From positions 38,841,106 through 38,905,105 of the forward strand of contig OZ024720.1 in NCBI GenBank assembly GCA_964016875.1: 64,000 nt of DNA, in the 5' to 3' direction. Below the pieces are notes generated by a model. It saw nothing but the letters and a program-made list of their open reading frames with translations, was not told the origin of the DNA and did not search any database. Shown in pieces: positions 42,714-56,895 of the stretch. The translations under genes were made by a program, and so were the position numbers. Each line of letters begins with the position of its first letter. The stretch's first letter is position 1. This stretch comes from Fallopia convolvulus (lineage: Eukaryota > Streptophyta > Magnoliopsida > Caryophyllales > Polygonaceae).

Positions 42714-43888
42714 TGATACGTGACTGCCTCGGAATGATCATTAGGAATCTCGTATGTAACCCACGAAGTCCCGATCTTGTCTTGTAATATCAGATTCGAA
42801 CCTATAATGCTTCCAATGTGAGAAACTTATAGTGCAAGTAATTGAAGAATTCAAACTTGAACAATCACAATTGAATTCGAAACACTAACTTGAATCAAAT
42901 AAGATAGTTCAACTTGGATGGCTCGATCGCTAATCCAAATTGATAAACTAGTTGATATAAATTGACTAGAACTAAACTCAATTGATTAATTCAATGAATC
43001 AAACAAACGAAACAAAAAAGAAGAGAGAGTGAGAATTCGGTGATGGTGTTGATCTTGGTTGATGATCATGATCGAACTAGTAAGCAAACAATAACTATCA
43101 GCCACACGTTTCTTTTTGAGCCCAAGGACGAGATAAACCTTTTCTTAGGATTATCTCATCTCAAGCTGATTTTTATTAATGAAATGAAAGAGTTTAAATA
43201 GTAGAATACAAAGCTAAACCTTGGAGAACAAGCAACCTATGTGGCCGGCCCTAGGAGAGAGAATTTGGTCCCATATCTTGCTTCCAAAGATATAATAAAA
43301 TATCTATAACTATATCTATCTAGATCCTCTTAAATAAAATAAATCATGGCTGATTTATTATTTAAGAAAATATCCTAACAAACTGAAAATATCTCTAACA
43401 AACTAAAAATATCTCTAACAAGCAGGAGAGAGAAGATTCAACCAACTAACATTAGCCTATTGATTGAATTTCTCTACATTATTTAAATACTACACGCCTA
43501 TCATAAATAAATAAAAACACTGATATTTTCTCAACTTAGAATGGTCAAGTCAAAGGGTTGACTTTGACTCATATACCAACTTATCTCACCCGGTCACTTA
43601 CTAAATTCAGCCCTAAAGTGAGACAAGCAAATGCATGTTTCTAAATAAAGAAATAAGTGAATTTCGGCCCTCATAATTTAATCCATGGAATCCGGGCTGA
43701 ATTGATGTCGAATGCACGAGACCCACTTCGCCTTGCATGGCTATTCAAGAACAGCTGCCAATTGAACCAAGATTCTTGTTGTGCCTTGAGCAATATTCTT
43801 AGCTCAACTTCTTGTAATTGGTCCGTCAGAAAGCAATCGAATCAACTCATCGACGTCGGTTGGAGACATGGCACGCTTCACTGCATGA
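42714..43888 (-). mobile_element. element C 5' LTR, complete
   Basis: 1175 bp. Plus-strand ends are TGATACG and GCATGA; the latter would be expected as ATCA, so one terminal base has probably changed. It is followed by the acttg duplication. No coding content; the small ORF at the outer end runs into satellite and is not a gene. Confidence 0.88.
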
Positions 43889-46800
43889 ACTTGTTTTTTC
43901 TCCTTTTGCCTTTAAAATGACTTGTGATCTGACATTGCACGCCAAGTGTTCTTTGAAATGTCCATGTAAATTTCACTCCTTAATGTGGCATTCTATTTCT
44001 AGGTTCGAATTTATGCTTTTATTCGTCGGTCTTGATTTTGTATTGCAGAATGTGCTGATTGGCTTGATACTATCCTCATTCTTTATGCTTATGCCTAGAT
44101 GTCTTACAAGTTCACTTGTTTTTTTTTATCCTTTTGCCTTTAAAATGACTTGTGATCTAGCACTCCAAGTGTTAAATGAAATGTCCATGTAAATGTCACT
44201 CCTAAATGTGGCATTCGTTTTCTAAGTTCAAATTTATGCTCTTATTTGACCGGTCTTGATTTTGTAGTGAAGAATGTGATTACTGACTTGATACTATCCT
44301 CATTTTTTATGCTTATGCCCAGATGTCTATAAAGTTCACATGTTTTTCTCCCTTTTCCTTTAAAATGACTTGTGATCTAACATTGCACGCCAAGTGTTCA
44401 TTGAAATGTCCATGTAAATAACACTCCTAAATGTGGCATTCGGTTTCTAGGTTCGAATTTATGCTTTTATTCGATCGGTCTTGATTTTGTAGTGCAGATT
44501 GTGCTTATTGGCTTGATACTATCCTCATTCTTTATGCTTATGCCTAGACGTCTTTCAAGTTCACTTGTTTTTTTATCCTTTTCCTTTAAAATGACATGTG
44601 ATCTAACATTGCACGCCAAATATTCCGTGAAATGTCCATGTAAATATCACTCCTAAATGTGGCATTCATTTTCTAGGGTCGAATTTATGCTCTTATTTGA
44701 CCAGTCTTGATTTAAAGGGAAGAATGTGATTATTGGTTTTAGAGTTCACTTGTTTTCTCTCCTTTTGCCTTTAAAATGACTTGTAATCCAACATTGCACG
44801 ACAAGTGTTCAATGAAATGTCCAAGTAACTGTCACTCCTAAAAGTGGCATTCGTTTCTAGGTTCGAATTTATGCTCCTATTTAACTGGTCTTGATTTTGT
44901 AGTGCAGAATGGGATTATTGGCTTCATACTATCCTCATTTTTTATAATTATGCCTAGATGTCTATAAAGTTCACTTGTTTTTTACCTTTTGCGTTTAAAA
45001 AGACTTGTGATCAAACATTGCACGCTAAGTGTTCGAATAAATGTCCATGTAAATGTCACTCCTAAATGTGGTATTCGGTTTCTAGGTTCAAATTCATGAT
45101 TTTATTCGACCGGGCTTGATTTTGTAATGCAGAATGTGCTGATTGGCTTGATATTATCCCCATTCTTTATGCTTATGCATAGATGTCTTTAGAGTTCACT
45201 TGTTTTTTATCCTTTTGCCTTTAAAATGACTTCTGATCTAACATTGCACGCCAAGTGTTCGATGAAATGTCCATGTAAATGTCACTCCTAAATGTGGCAT
45301 TGATTTTCTAGGTTCGAATTTATGCTCTTATTCGACCGGTCTTGATTTTGTAGGGTAGAATGTGATTAGTGGCTTGATAGTATCCTTTTTTTTTATGCTT
45401 ATGCCTAGATGTCTATAAAGTTCACTTATTTTTTTACATTTTGCCTTTAAACTGACTTGTGATCTAACATTGCATGCCAAGTGTTTGATGAAATGTCCAA
45501 ATAAATGTCACTCCTAAATGTGTCGTATGGTTTCTAGGTTCGAATTTATGCTTTTATTCGATCGTTCTTGATTTTGTAGTGCGGAATGTGCTATTTGGCT
45601 TCATACTATCCTCATTCTTTATGCTTATTCCTAGATCTCTTTCAAATTCATTTGTTTTTTCTCCTTATGCCTTAAAATGACTTGAGATCTAATACTGCAC
45701 ACCAAGTATTCGATGAAATGTCCATGTAAATGTCACTACTAAATGTGGCATTCGGTTTCTAGGTTCAAATTTATGCTTTTATTCGATCGGTCTTGATTTT
45801 GTAGTGCAGATTGTGATTTTGGCTTGATACTATCCTCATTCTTTATGCTTATGCCTATATGTCTTTCAAGTTCACTTATTTTTTATCGTTTTGCCTTTAA
45901 AACGACTTCTAATCTAACATTGCACGCCAAGTGTTCGATGAAATGTCCATGTAAATGTCAATCCTAAATGTGGCATTTGTTTTCTAGGTTCGAATTTATG
46001 CTCTTATTCGACCAGTCTTGATTTTGTAGGGCAGAATGTGATTATTGGCTTGATACTATGCTCATTCGTTATGCTTATGCCTAGATGTCTTTAAAGTTCA
46101 CTTTTTTTTTTCTCCTTTTGCCTTTAAAATGAATTGTGATCTAACATTGCACGACAAGTGTTCGATGAAATGTCCAAGTAATTGTCACTCCAAAAAGTAG
46201 AATTCGTTTATAGGTTCGAGTTTATGTTCTTATTCGACGGGTCTTGATTTTGAAGTGCAGAATGTGATTATTGGCTTCATACAATCCTCATTTTTTATAA
46301 TTATGCCTAGATGTCTATAAAGTTCACTTGTTTTTTTACTTTTTGGCTTTAAAATGACTTGTGATCTAACATTGTATACCAAGTATTAGATGAAATGTCC
46401 ATGTAAATGTCACTCCTAAATGTGGCATTTGGTTTCTAGGTTCGCATTTATGCTCTTATTCGACCAGTCTTGATTTTGTAAGGCAGAATGTGATTATTGG
46501 CTTGATCCAATCCTCATTCTTTATGCTTATTCCTATATGTCTTTAGAGTTCACTTGTTTTTTTTACCTTTTGCCTTTAAATGACTTGTGATTTAACATTG
46601 TACGACAAGTGTTCGATGAAATGTCCAAGTAAAAGTAACTCCTAAAAGTGGCATTCGTTTCTAGGTTCGAATTTATGCTCATATTCGACCGGTCTTGATT
46701 TTGTAGTGAAGAATGTGATTATTGGCTGGATACCATCCTAATTGTTTATTATTATGCCTAGACGTCTTTAAAAGTCACTTGTTTTTTTACCTTTTACCTT

Positions 46801-49800
46801 TAAAATGACTTGTGATCTAACATTGCACTCCAAGTGTTCAATGAAATGTCCACGTAAATGTCACTCCTAAATGTGGCATTCGGTTTCTATTTTCGAATTT
46901 ATGTTTTTATTCGACCGGACTTGATTTAGTAGTGCTTAATATGCTGATTGGCTTGATACTTTCCTCATTCTTTATGCTTATGCCTAGATGTCTTTGGAGT
47001 TCACTTGTTTTTTTATCCTTTAGCCTTTAAAATGACTTCTGATCAAACATTGCACGCCAAGTGTTCGATGAAATGTCCATGTTAATGTCATTCCTAAGAA
47101 AGTAGCATTCATTTCTAGGTTCGAACTTATGTTCTTATTCGATCGGTCTTGATTTTGTAGTGCAAAATCTGATTATTGGCTTAATACAATCCTCATTTTT
47201 TATAAGTATGCCTAGATGTCTATAAAGTTCACTTGTTTTTTTAACTTTTGCCTTTAAAATGACTTGTGATCTAACATTGGACGCCAAGTGTTCGATGAAA
47301 TGTGCTTGTAAATGTCACTCCTAAATGTGGCATTCGGTTTCTAGGTTTGAATATATGCTCTTATTCTACCGTTCTTGATTTTGTAGTGCAAAATGTGATT
47401 ATTGGCTTGATACTATCCTCATTTTTTATGCTTATGCCTAGATGTCTTTCAAGTTCACTTGTTTTTTATCCTTTTCGCTTTAAAATGACTTCTGATCTAA
47501 CATAGCACGCCAAGTGTTCGATGAATTGTCCATGTAAATGTCACTCCTAAAAGTGGCATTCATTTCTAGGTTCGAATTTATGCTCTTATTCGACAGGTCT
47601 TGATTTTGTAGTGCAGAATATTATTATTGGCTTGATATTAGCCTCATTTTTTGTTATTATGCCTAGATGTCTATATAGTTCACTTGTTTTTTTACCTTTT
47701 ACCTTTCAAATGACTTGTGATCTAACATTGCACGCCAAGTGTTCAATGAAATGTCCATGTAAATGTCACTCCTAAATGTGGCATTCGGTTTCTAGTTTCG
47801 AATTTATGCTTTTATTCGACCGGGCTTGATTTAGAAGTGCAGAATGTGCTGATTGGCTTGATACTATCCTCATTCTTTATGCTTATGCCTAGTTGTCTTT
47901 AGAGTTCACTTGTGTTTTCTCCTTTTGCCTTTCAATCGACTTGTGTTATAACATTGCACGCCAAGTGTTCGATGAAATGTCCATGTAAATGTCACTCCTA
48001 AATGTGGCATTCGGTTTCTAGGTTCGAATTTATGGTTTTATTCGACCGGTCTTGATTTTATAGCAGAATGTGGTTATTGGCTTGATACTATCCTCATTCT
48101 TTATGCTTATGCCTAGATGTCTATAAAGTTCACTTGTTTCTTTACCTTTTGCCATTAAAATGACTTGTGATCTAACAATGTACAACAAGTGTTCGATGAA
48201 ATGTCCATGTAAATCTCACTACTAAATGTGGCATTCGGTTTATAGGTTCGAATTTATGCTTTTATTCGACAAGTCTTGATTTTGTAGGGCAGAATGTGAT
48301 TATTGGCTTGATACTATCCTCGTTTTTTTACTTATGCCTAGATGACTAAAATGTTCACTTGTTTTTTTTTACCTTTTGCCTTTAAAATGACTAGTGATCT
48401 CACATTGCACGCCAAGTGTTCGATGAAATGTCCTTGTAAATGTCAGTCTCAAAAGTGGCATTAGGTTTCTAGGTTCGAAATTATGCTTTTATTCGACCAG
48501 TCTTGTTTTTATAGGCCAGAATGTGATTATTGGCTTGATACTATCGTCATGCTTTATGCTTATGCCTAGATGTCTTTAGAGTACACTTGTTTTTTCTCCT
48601 TTTGCCTTTAAAATGACTTGTGATTTAACATTGCACGACAAGTGTTCGATGAAATGTCCAAGTAAAAGTAACACCTAAAAGTGGCATTCGTTTCTAGGTT
48701 CGAATTTATGCTTTTATTCGATCGGTCTTGATTTTGTAGTATAGATTGTGCTTATTGGCTTGATTTATCCTCATTCTTTATGCTTATGCCTAGATGTCTA
48801 TAAAGTTCACTTGTTTTTTAACATTTTGCCTTTAAAATGACTTGTGATCTAACATGGCACGCCAAGTGTTCGATGAAATCTCCATCTAAATGTCGCTCCT
48901 AAAAGTGGCATTCATTTTTAGGTTCGAATTTATGTGCTTATTTGACAGGTCTTTATTTTGTAGTGTAGAATGTGATTATTGGCTTGATACTATCCTCATT
49001 TTTTATTATTAGGCCTAGATGTCTATAATGTTCACTTGTTTTTGTACCTTTTACCTTTCAAATGACTTGTGATCTAACATTGCACGCCAAGTGTTCAAAG
49101 AAATGTCCGTGTCAATGTCACTCCTAAATGTGACATTTGGTTTGTAGGTTCGAATTTATGCTTTTATTCGACCGGTCTTGATTTTGTAGGGCAGAATGTG
49201 ATTATTGGCTTGATACTATCCTCATTCTTTATGCTTATGCCTAGTTGTCTTTAGAGTTCACTTGTGTTTTCTCCTTTTTCCTTTCAATCGACTTGTGATA
49301 TAACATTACACGCCAAGTGTTGGATGAAATGTCCATGTAAATGTCACTCCTAAATGTGGGATTCGGTTTCTAGTTTGAATTTATGCTCTTATTCAACCGT
49401 TTTTGATTTTCTAGTGCAAAATTTGATTATTGGCTTGATACTATCCTCGTTTTTTATGCTTATGCCTAGATGTCTATAAAGTTCACTTGTTTTTTTACCT
49501 TTTGCCTTTAAAATGACTTGTGATCAAACATTGCACGCCAAGTGTTCGATGAAAGGTCCATTTAAACGTCACACCTAAATGTGGCATTCGGTTTCTAGGT
49601 CCGAATTTATGCTTTTATTCGATCGTTCTTGATTTTTTAGTGCAGATTATCCTTATTCGCTTGATACTATCCTCATTCTTTATGCTTAGATGTATTTCAA
49701 GTTCACTTGTTTTTTATCCTTTTTCCTTTAAAATGACTTCTTATCTAACATTGCATGCCAAGAGTTCGATGAAATGTCCATGTAAATATCACTCCTGAAT

Positions 49801-50185
49801 GTGACATTCATTTTCTAGGTTCCAATTCATGCTCTTATTCGACCAATCTTGATTTTGTAAGGCAGAATATGATTATGGGCTTGATACTATCCTCATTCTT
49901 TATGCTTATGCCTAGATGTCTTTAGAATTCCCTTGTTTTTTCTCCTTTTTCCTTTAAAATGACTTGTGAACAAACATTGCACGACAAGTGTTCGATGAAC
50001 TGTCCAAGTAAATGTCACTCCTAAAAGTGGCATTCGGTTTCTAGGTTCGAATTTATGCTTTTATTCTATCGGTCTTGATTTTGTAGTGCAAAATGTGTTG
50101 ATTGGCTTGATACTATCCTCATTCTTTATGCTTTTGCCTAGATGTCTTTTAAGTTCACTTGTTTTTCTCCTTTTGCCTTTATAAT
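43889..50185 (+). repeat. 226-bp satellite array, block 4
   Basis: Plus-oriented monomers. It begins with the acttg duplication of element C and ends inside the gcctttaaaat segment where element D inserted. Many monomers are of the gtgattattgg type, and variants with ttattattatgcctag and ttttttacctttt recur every few monomers. No gene is present. Confidence 0.95.
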
Positions 50186-52260
50186 TGTAATACTCGGATA
50201 ATTTTGATAATTTAATGTTTCTCGAAATTCGTGTTGGGATTGCTTAGTTATTATGTAATCTCGGAAAGACCTTAAAACAATATATGGTTGGAAAAGCGTG
50301 CTCGAATTAAGTGATATTTGGATGTAAATGGGTAATTTTGATGTGTTTTGAAAAATGTGTATGGTTACTTCGCTTGTAAGTAAGCTCGAATAAGTTTGTT
50401 TCTTAGTTTTTAAGTAATCCCGTTTCTTAGTGGAATAAAGATAGACTTGTAAATGTTTTGATCTTATCTGTTTTCATAGATATTCGTGCCATGTTATCTT
50501 ATCTTCTAGAATTGTGTTCCATGTTTATCTTTCTCCCTCAATATTCGTGCTATATCTTCTAGATTTGTGTGCCATGATCTTTATCTGTTATACAAGCTGA
50601 ATTGAATTTTTCTTCTTCCATTTCTCCTATATTAAGCCATTTCTTCCCTTCCATTTTTCTCCGCCCTCTCTTCCTCTCGTTGTCATGCTCCTTCACGACC
50701 TTCTTGCTTATTTTTGGTCGCCCCTTCCATCGGAAGACAAGGCACATCCTTTTCCTCCTCTTTTGTGAGTTGTTCTTTCTTATTGGATGGTGTGATTTGA
50801 GGGTAGAGTAAGGAAGTTTTTACGGATGGATTTATGGTGAATTTTGATGTTCGAAGATGGTGTAGAAAAAGGGATTGGTGAGTTTCAGACTCAATAATGG
50901 GGTTGAGTTTTGGTGAACGTTCTTATCAGTTTTAATGTCCTTAGATGGGTTATTTTGGAGTAACGTCGAGTAAGAGGTTAATTATGGTTTCAAAGTTTAT
51001 GCCATGTGAGTTGTAGGGTTAAATTATCAAAAGGTTAGAGAGATTTCGAGTTTATAACCTTTATCGTATTCTTTTGAGTCTCACAGCTCATGTTGTTTAA
51101 AAGACCTTATATTATTGCTTAGGAAATATTCTTACACGTCCATGTTCCATTCAAGAGTTGGAATTTCAAGTGAAGGGGTAAGTCGTTTATGACTTGTTCA
51201 GTTTCTGTTCAATACTTGTTAGATTTCGTGTCGTGCTCGTAGGATTGCTTTTGGGGGAACTAGTCCCAAATCGATTGTTTTATGGAAAAAGTATTTACTC
51301 ATGTGTGATATGTGTCTAACGGATTTCAAAGTGTTTTCATCGGATATGGAGTTTTCGAATGTTTTCTCTGTGTTGGTACCGTTCTCGGCATGGCCATGTG
51401 CATAGTCCTCTGGGTTGAAGTGGCGACTACGTATGGTTATGTGACAGAGAATCGTGCCCCTTCAAAAGAAAAGCTAAACATATTTTGGGCGAGTGCTCCA
51501 GTGGAGGCTCGACCTGGGTTAGAATGATGGAATTGTGAAGGGTGGGAGGTCTCGCCTCGGCACCTGGGGCGTAGGGTTGGTAAGTGCCATGGAATGGAAT
51601 GAAAAGCGGATGGTTGTATTGTTGTGGTTGGACTTATGTGTATGAATGTGTGTATGTGAGTATGTGTGGTTTGTTTGTTTGTGTATGTGTGATGTGTGGT
51701 TTTGTATGTGTAATCATTGGGAAATTAAGTATGGATTTAGAATTGATATGTGTTGTTTTCCTTGAACTTTACAGGTGTGTGTGTTAGAATTTGATTGGTT
51801 TTAAACGTCTTACTAGTACTGTATGATTTCTAGCTTGGATTAGAATATTAGTTGACCCTTCGGGGACATGTTTTTTTAGTTACAGGTAAGGACAAGGGAC
51901 CCATGATGAAACCTCGGCAGAATGACAGTACGAGTCATTGAAGGCCGTGTCATTAGGGTTGTGTTTTGTTGGTAGTTGTTACTTACATTGTATCTTTTTC
52001 TTTAATGTTTAGTTTTGGGTAAAGAAAGGATATTGATTTGCTATAGAGTTTTTACAAGTAGTATTGTACGTTATGTTGGTTGGGTGTCATGCATGGTTTC
52101 CATACTTTGACTTGTTAAATACAAGTTGGACGATTTCTTTATATTTTCTCGTCGTGCCCAAGTTGCAATATCCAAATGAACTTGTTGTCAGACTAGCCTA
52201 GGTAGTACCTACAGTGGTCTACTACCGAGTAGCACCCCTATGTAAAGACGGGGTGTTATA
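50186..52260 (+). mobile_element. element D 5' LTR
   Basis: 2075 bp, starting TGTAATACTCGG and ending GGGTGTTATA (TTACA in the other LTR, so the terminal CA has become TA). It aligns with 56896-58977. It contains CT-rich sequence near 50600-50760, a TG-rich stretch near 51640-51720 and a 71-codon ORF at 51312-51527, which has a counterpart in the other LTR. Confidence 0.9.
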
Positions 52261-52263
52261 AAT

Positions 52264-52277
52264 TGGTATAAGATCTT
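52264..52277 (+). other. element D primer binding site, degenerate
   Basis: TGGTATAAGATCTT, three bases after the LTR end, is a decayed form of the tRNA-iMet site. Confidence 0.65.
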
Positions 52278-55200
52278 AGGTTGACAACAAGGGCACATGG
52301 AACTGACCAACAAGTGTACTCGAGCTCCAACTTAAAATAAAAAAACTGGTCAGTGATTTTAAAGTTTTCTAATGGGTAGTCATATTGCATCTACGTGGGT
52401 AATGACGCGCCGCAACTTCGCCGCCATCAATCGAGTGTCTCATGTAGAATAGTAAGTAAAGTTTCTAATTATAGTTAAAAGTGGATTATAATTGTAAGAG
52501 TATTGTTTGGAGATAGCTCCACAGATTGGAGCTGAAGCTGATAAAGATTTTAAAAGAGGAACCATGGTCAAGTCATGGTAGGGGCCAAGTTGAGGATAAA
52601 GGAGGGATTCTTGATGTTGGAGAACCATAGAATCTTTCTTTTCGAGAAGAGTAATATGTTGGTGGTGTGTTTTCTAATAAATATTTGGTATTGGTCTAAT
52701 GGGTGATCAAGTGAATGAAACCAGTGTAAAAGGGTAAAAGAAGTTGTTAAAACAAGAGGGGTAAGGTAATTCTAGAGCGAATTCTTCTTAAGCACTTAAG
52801 ATTCCAGACTAATGGTGGTCATATTTGAGTTAAGAATGAGGATGGAAGATGAATTATGTTCGACTTGAGAAAATTAGAGCATCGTTTTAGGAAATGAACT
52901 GAGGATGCAGAGTGGAGAATAGGAAGAGAAGTAGTTAAACTTCTTTGAAGTTGATCATAGGAAGAGTATGAGATATGATTAGGCAAAAGACTTGACAAGG
53001 CTGAGCTATACAATGATTGCATACATGAACAACATGATTGAGATAATCTGAGTGTCAACTTTGATGTCATATGCTGCACAATCGTTTAAGGAAAAGTAGA
53101 AGAGGAAGGGCTCAGTATGGTCTAGGGCATGAACTAGTATTGGAAACATCTTTGTCAAAGTGGTTAACTAACAAGTTGAGACAACTTTATAGATATATGG
53201 ATAAAGGAATGACATTGTGTGTGCTAATGTGGGGAGTGGAAGATGTAAAAACTCTAGGATAAAGATGCTTCTATTGGAGGAAGAGTTTGTGGACCAGTAG
53301 TGGTGCCATAGTTTGAAGTACCACTAGATATTTTTATTGTTATTCGAGCCATCTGGGTGGGATTTCTTCTGAATTTGAGGGGCACGGAAGTTGTGCCTAA
53401 TCAAAATGTTGTTGCAGAGCATATAGCTTAGTTTGGGGAATTGCAGAGGCAACCGAGATCGAAGGTAGTTGACTGTATGTTAAAGAAGTAGGGTCAAAGG
53501 ATTTAGGTTAGTAAGGAGTGTGGCAAAGACTGCCAAGTTGTACAATGATGGATATGTGGGATACTAGTGATCTGCCTTTCAATAGGACAAGGAAAGACTA
53601 CACATCTAGAATATACATGATGTTTGTAAGTTGTGAGTTAATGTTATTATGGGATTAGCTTTAAGGATTACCACCTTAGAGTGGGGCAGATTATAATAGT
53701 GAAGTGGAGTTGGGAATGAGACCAACATCGAAAGTTCTGAGTTGTATAGACCAGAGGAAGGATATTTCCTATGATGGTGTATTGATTATTGAGAGTTGAA
53801 TTAAGTGATTATTATGAACAAGAACACATTGTCCTATAATGATGACTTGTTGGACCAATTGCAAGGGGCCATGGTGTTTTCAAAAGTGGATTGGAAATAA
53901 GCTTATCACTGGTTGAAGAAAAGACATTCCTAAGATGGTTTTTTTTTAGCAAGATATGAGCATTATAAATGTGTAGTGATGTTGTTTGGATGGTCTAATG
54001 CCCTATAGTGGTTATGGTGTTATGAACTAGGTGTTCATTGACTACTTGGATAGGTTCATGGTGATTTTTCTTATTGATGACATTTTGATTTACTCTCAGA
54101 GTCAAAAGGATCACATTGAGCATCTCAGACTAGTATAAGGAGTATTGAGACAACAAGTTTCCAAGGCATACAATTAGGATTTCTTATAATCAAAACTTAC
54201 TTTACTAGGACATGTCATGTTCTCAAAAGGAGTTAAAGTGGACCTTGATGATATAAGTTAAGTTGCAAGAAAAAGGGAATAATATAGTGATGTCTCAAGG
54301 GTAGAGCTCGATTGTGTATTGATGCAAAGGGATAAAGTTAGTTTTATGCTTCTAGACGGTTGAAGCCGAATGAGCTAAATTGATTAAAGCATGATCTGGA
54401 ATTAGTAGTAGTAGTGCATGCTTAGAAGATTGGTGTCATTGTTAGTATGGAAATACATGCAAGGTGATGATAGATTAGAAATGTTATATTTTTATGCAGT
54501 AGGAACTGAGTCAGACGCAACAAAGATGGTTTGAGTTGTAGAGGATTATAATTTATAGATCCTTTATCATCATAGAAAAGAGAATGTAATCATTTATGAT
54601 CTTAGTAGGAAGGCATTTCAAGAATATATTTTAGTTTGGGTGATTGTACAATTAGAGTTAAGGGAAAGAACTAATGAGGTATGGGATTAAGGTGCAGATT
54701 CAATGATATTAAAGGAGATTGAATTTTGTGGAAATGTCAGTCAACCTTACCAGAGAAAATAAAGCAGAAGTAGGAGATATGGCCAATATGCAAGATTTTA
54801 CATAGAGGTTGATTCGTGGAGGTATATCCGATTCTTCTTAATGGGCTGATGGTACTTTGAGATTTTTTATTCGAATTTGTGGCCTTGAAACGAGGAATAA
54901 AGACAAAAGATTTTACAGAAAGCATATGTTACACTATCCTCAAGCAAACCTGGAGCAAGTATGATTTACTTGGATTTAAGACTACATTAGTGGTGGAACG
55001 AAAGGAAGCCGGAATGTATTTAGAATTGTGGCTAAGTGCAAGTTGTTAGTAGATGAAGGTCAAGCCCAGAGATCAAGTAGACAGTTGCGATTACTTTTCA
55101 TTCCAAAATGAAAGAGGGAAAATATCTCCATGAATTTTTGTCATTGGGCTAAATAATAGAAGAGTTGAAGATGATGTTTGGGTTGTTATGGATAAATGGA

Positions 55201-56883
55201 CTAGGATTGTCTGTTTCTTGCCAATCATAGGGATCTGGCTAGTATAAAAGATGGTGGAAGTTTTCTGACATTAAAAGGTTGTTTGATGTACCTAAAATGA
55301 ATGTACTGTATTGTGATGAATATGTTATTTCTAGATGTTGGCAGCATTGGCATGATGCAATGGAAATGAGTTTGTATTTAACGTGTCAACATATCATCCA
55401 TAGACGGATTGTTGGATTATAAGAAGATTCAGATTATAAATGATATATTAAGATCTTGTGTGTTGGATTGGTGATGTAAACGGTCTGATTACTTGAAAAC
55501 TGGCAGAGCCTGCTTACCATACTTATTGGTAATCCTTGATACAGATGGCACCGTATGAGGTTTTGTATGGCCACAAGTGTAGAACGTCATTGTATTGGGA
55601 TGACCCATTAGATTTGATAGAGAAAGTGGTTAGAATTCGAGAGAGTATGATACTTGAACAAAAATCTTAGCAATCTTAGGTAGATAGGGGGACGACCATT
55701 AAACATGTGAAGTAGAAGTACAAGTGTAGTAAAAAGGGTTGCCTACTCGTGAAGTTAAAAGATTTTGGATGAAAGGGAAGTTGAGTCCTTAGTACATCGG
55801 GCCATTTGAGATTCTCGAAAGGGTAAGTGAGGTGGCCTACGAGCTAGCATTGTAACCAACCATGGGTGGAAGCAATTGAAGGACACTCTGGTTAGAGTTA
55901 TGTGAGAATTAAAACTTCACATAAGGTTCATAAGAGAGTAAGGGTTGGTATACCATGATTAAAGGTAAGGAAAATTTCTATAGAGTTGAAATTTCTTCAG
56001 GACCACAAAGATCAAGAGTTCCAAAGGAAGAAGTAAGTAGGCTAGGGTCACAACAGTGGATCACATGGTTGGAAACTTATACCAAATAGTTTAGTATAAG
56101 GAGAAAAGCAAGTGAAAATGAGAAAGGGAAAAGTCTGGAAATGGATCCAGTTTTAGTCGATCGTAGGGGTTTATGGCTGTGCTAGTAGGGCTATTGGAGA
56201 GTTGCAAGTTATTGATTGCGAAAGGGATATGCATAGGATATACTTTATAGAAAGAGATCTAGCCTACTAGTAAAACTAATAGGGACATGAGGATCAAGAG
56301 ATAAATGGATTTATGAGTAATTTGTACTAGGATGATGGTAAGGAAAGATTAATCCAAGGTGAGTTAGGGATATTATCCTATATGTAAGGAGAAGTTAGCC
56401 TGTTAACATGAGTTGTGTGGTTTAATGTGCAGTGTACAATTTAGTTCAGACATGTCCTTCAAGAGTCTTGTAGTACAGGTTTTTCCTAGATAACTAAGTC
56501 AAATGAGCATTGGAATATATCTTTATGACGAAAATTGCGGAGTAAAGAAATGTCAATGATATTGATTTAGTGGAATCGACGAGGAGTTGAGATGGCTTCT
56601 TGGGAGACTGATATGATAATAAGATAAAGCTATGCAATGTTGTAGTCCAGTTCAGTTAAGACCGGGAGTAGAAGTTAGAAATGTGCGAGAGCCTAGCTTA
56701 TAAATGAAAACAAACTATGTGCTTTGTTTGACTTGACTTTGTGTGCTTCACTTGTTTGATAGTTGTTGCTTTTGATGTACTAAGGGTATGATTTACGTGT
56801 AGTTTGACTCGTGTGAAGGATTTTAAGTAGTGTTATGAGTTGTTTTCCTATATCTCGGGAAGTTTCGGGACAAAACTTTCTTT
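52278..56883 (+). pseudogene. element D gag-pol remnant, many stops
   Basis: About 4.6 kb without an ORF of note, but with fragments of Ty3/gypsy pol in order. RT: QGAMVFSKVDWK near 53865 and IDDILIYSQSQKDHIEHLR at 54073-54129. RNase H: DCVLMQRDKV near 54310 and YHHRKENVI near 54568. Integrase: APYEVLYGHKC at 55548-55580. C-terminal domain: IGPFEILERV at 55796-55825. Stops and frameshifts occur every few tens of codons. The first 1.3 kb, where gag should be, is not recognisable. The element cannot encode any working protein. Confidence 0.8.
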
Positions 56884-56895
56884 AAGGGGGTAGGA
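56884..56895 (+). other. element D polypurine tract
   Basis: aagggggtagga directly before the LTR start TGTAATAC; mostly purine with one T. Confidence 0.75.

Larger units (their letters stand above)
36453..43888 (-). mobile_element. element C: CRM-like Ty3/gypsy retrotransposon in satellite
   Basis: 7.4 kb on the minus strand: 5' LTR (43888-42714), PBS (about 42711-42694), leader, broken gag, protease, RT, RNase H and integrase N-part, then a truncated 3' LTR (37015-36453). A 5-bp duplication (acttg) flanks it, so it inserted by normal integration into the satellite. LTR overlap shows about 16 differences in the first 190 bp, so it is older than element A. RT and RNase H resemble those of element A, from the same broad chromovirus group. 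Confidence 0.9.

Noticed and set aside
50602..50811. 69-codon ORF in element D 5' LTR
   Set aside because: Derives from a CT-rich tract (Ser/Phe/Leu-rich) and is broken in the other LTR.
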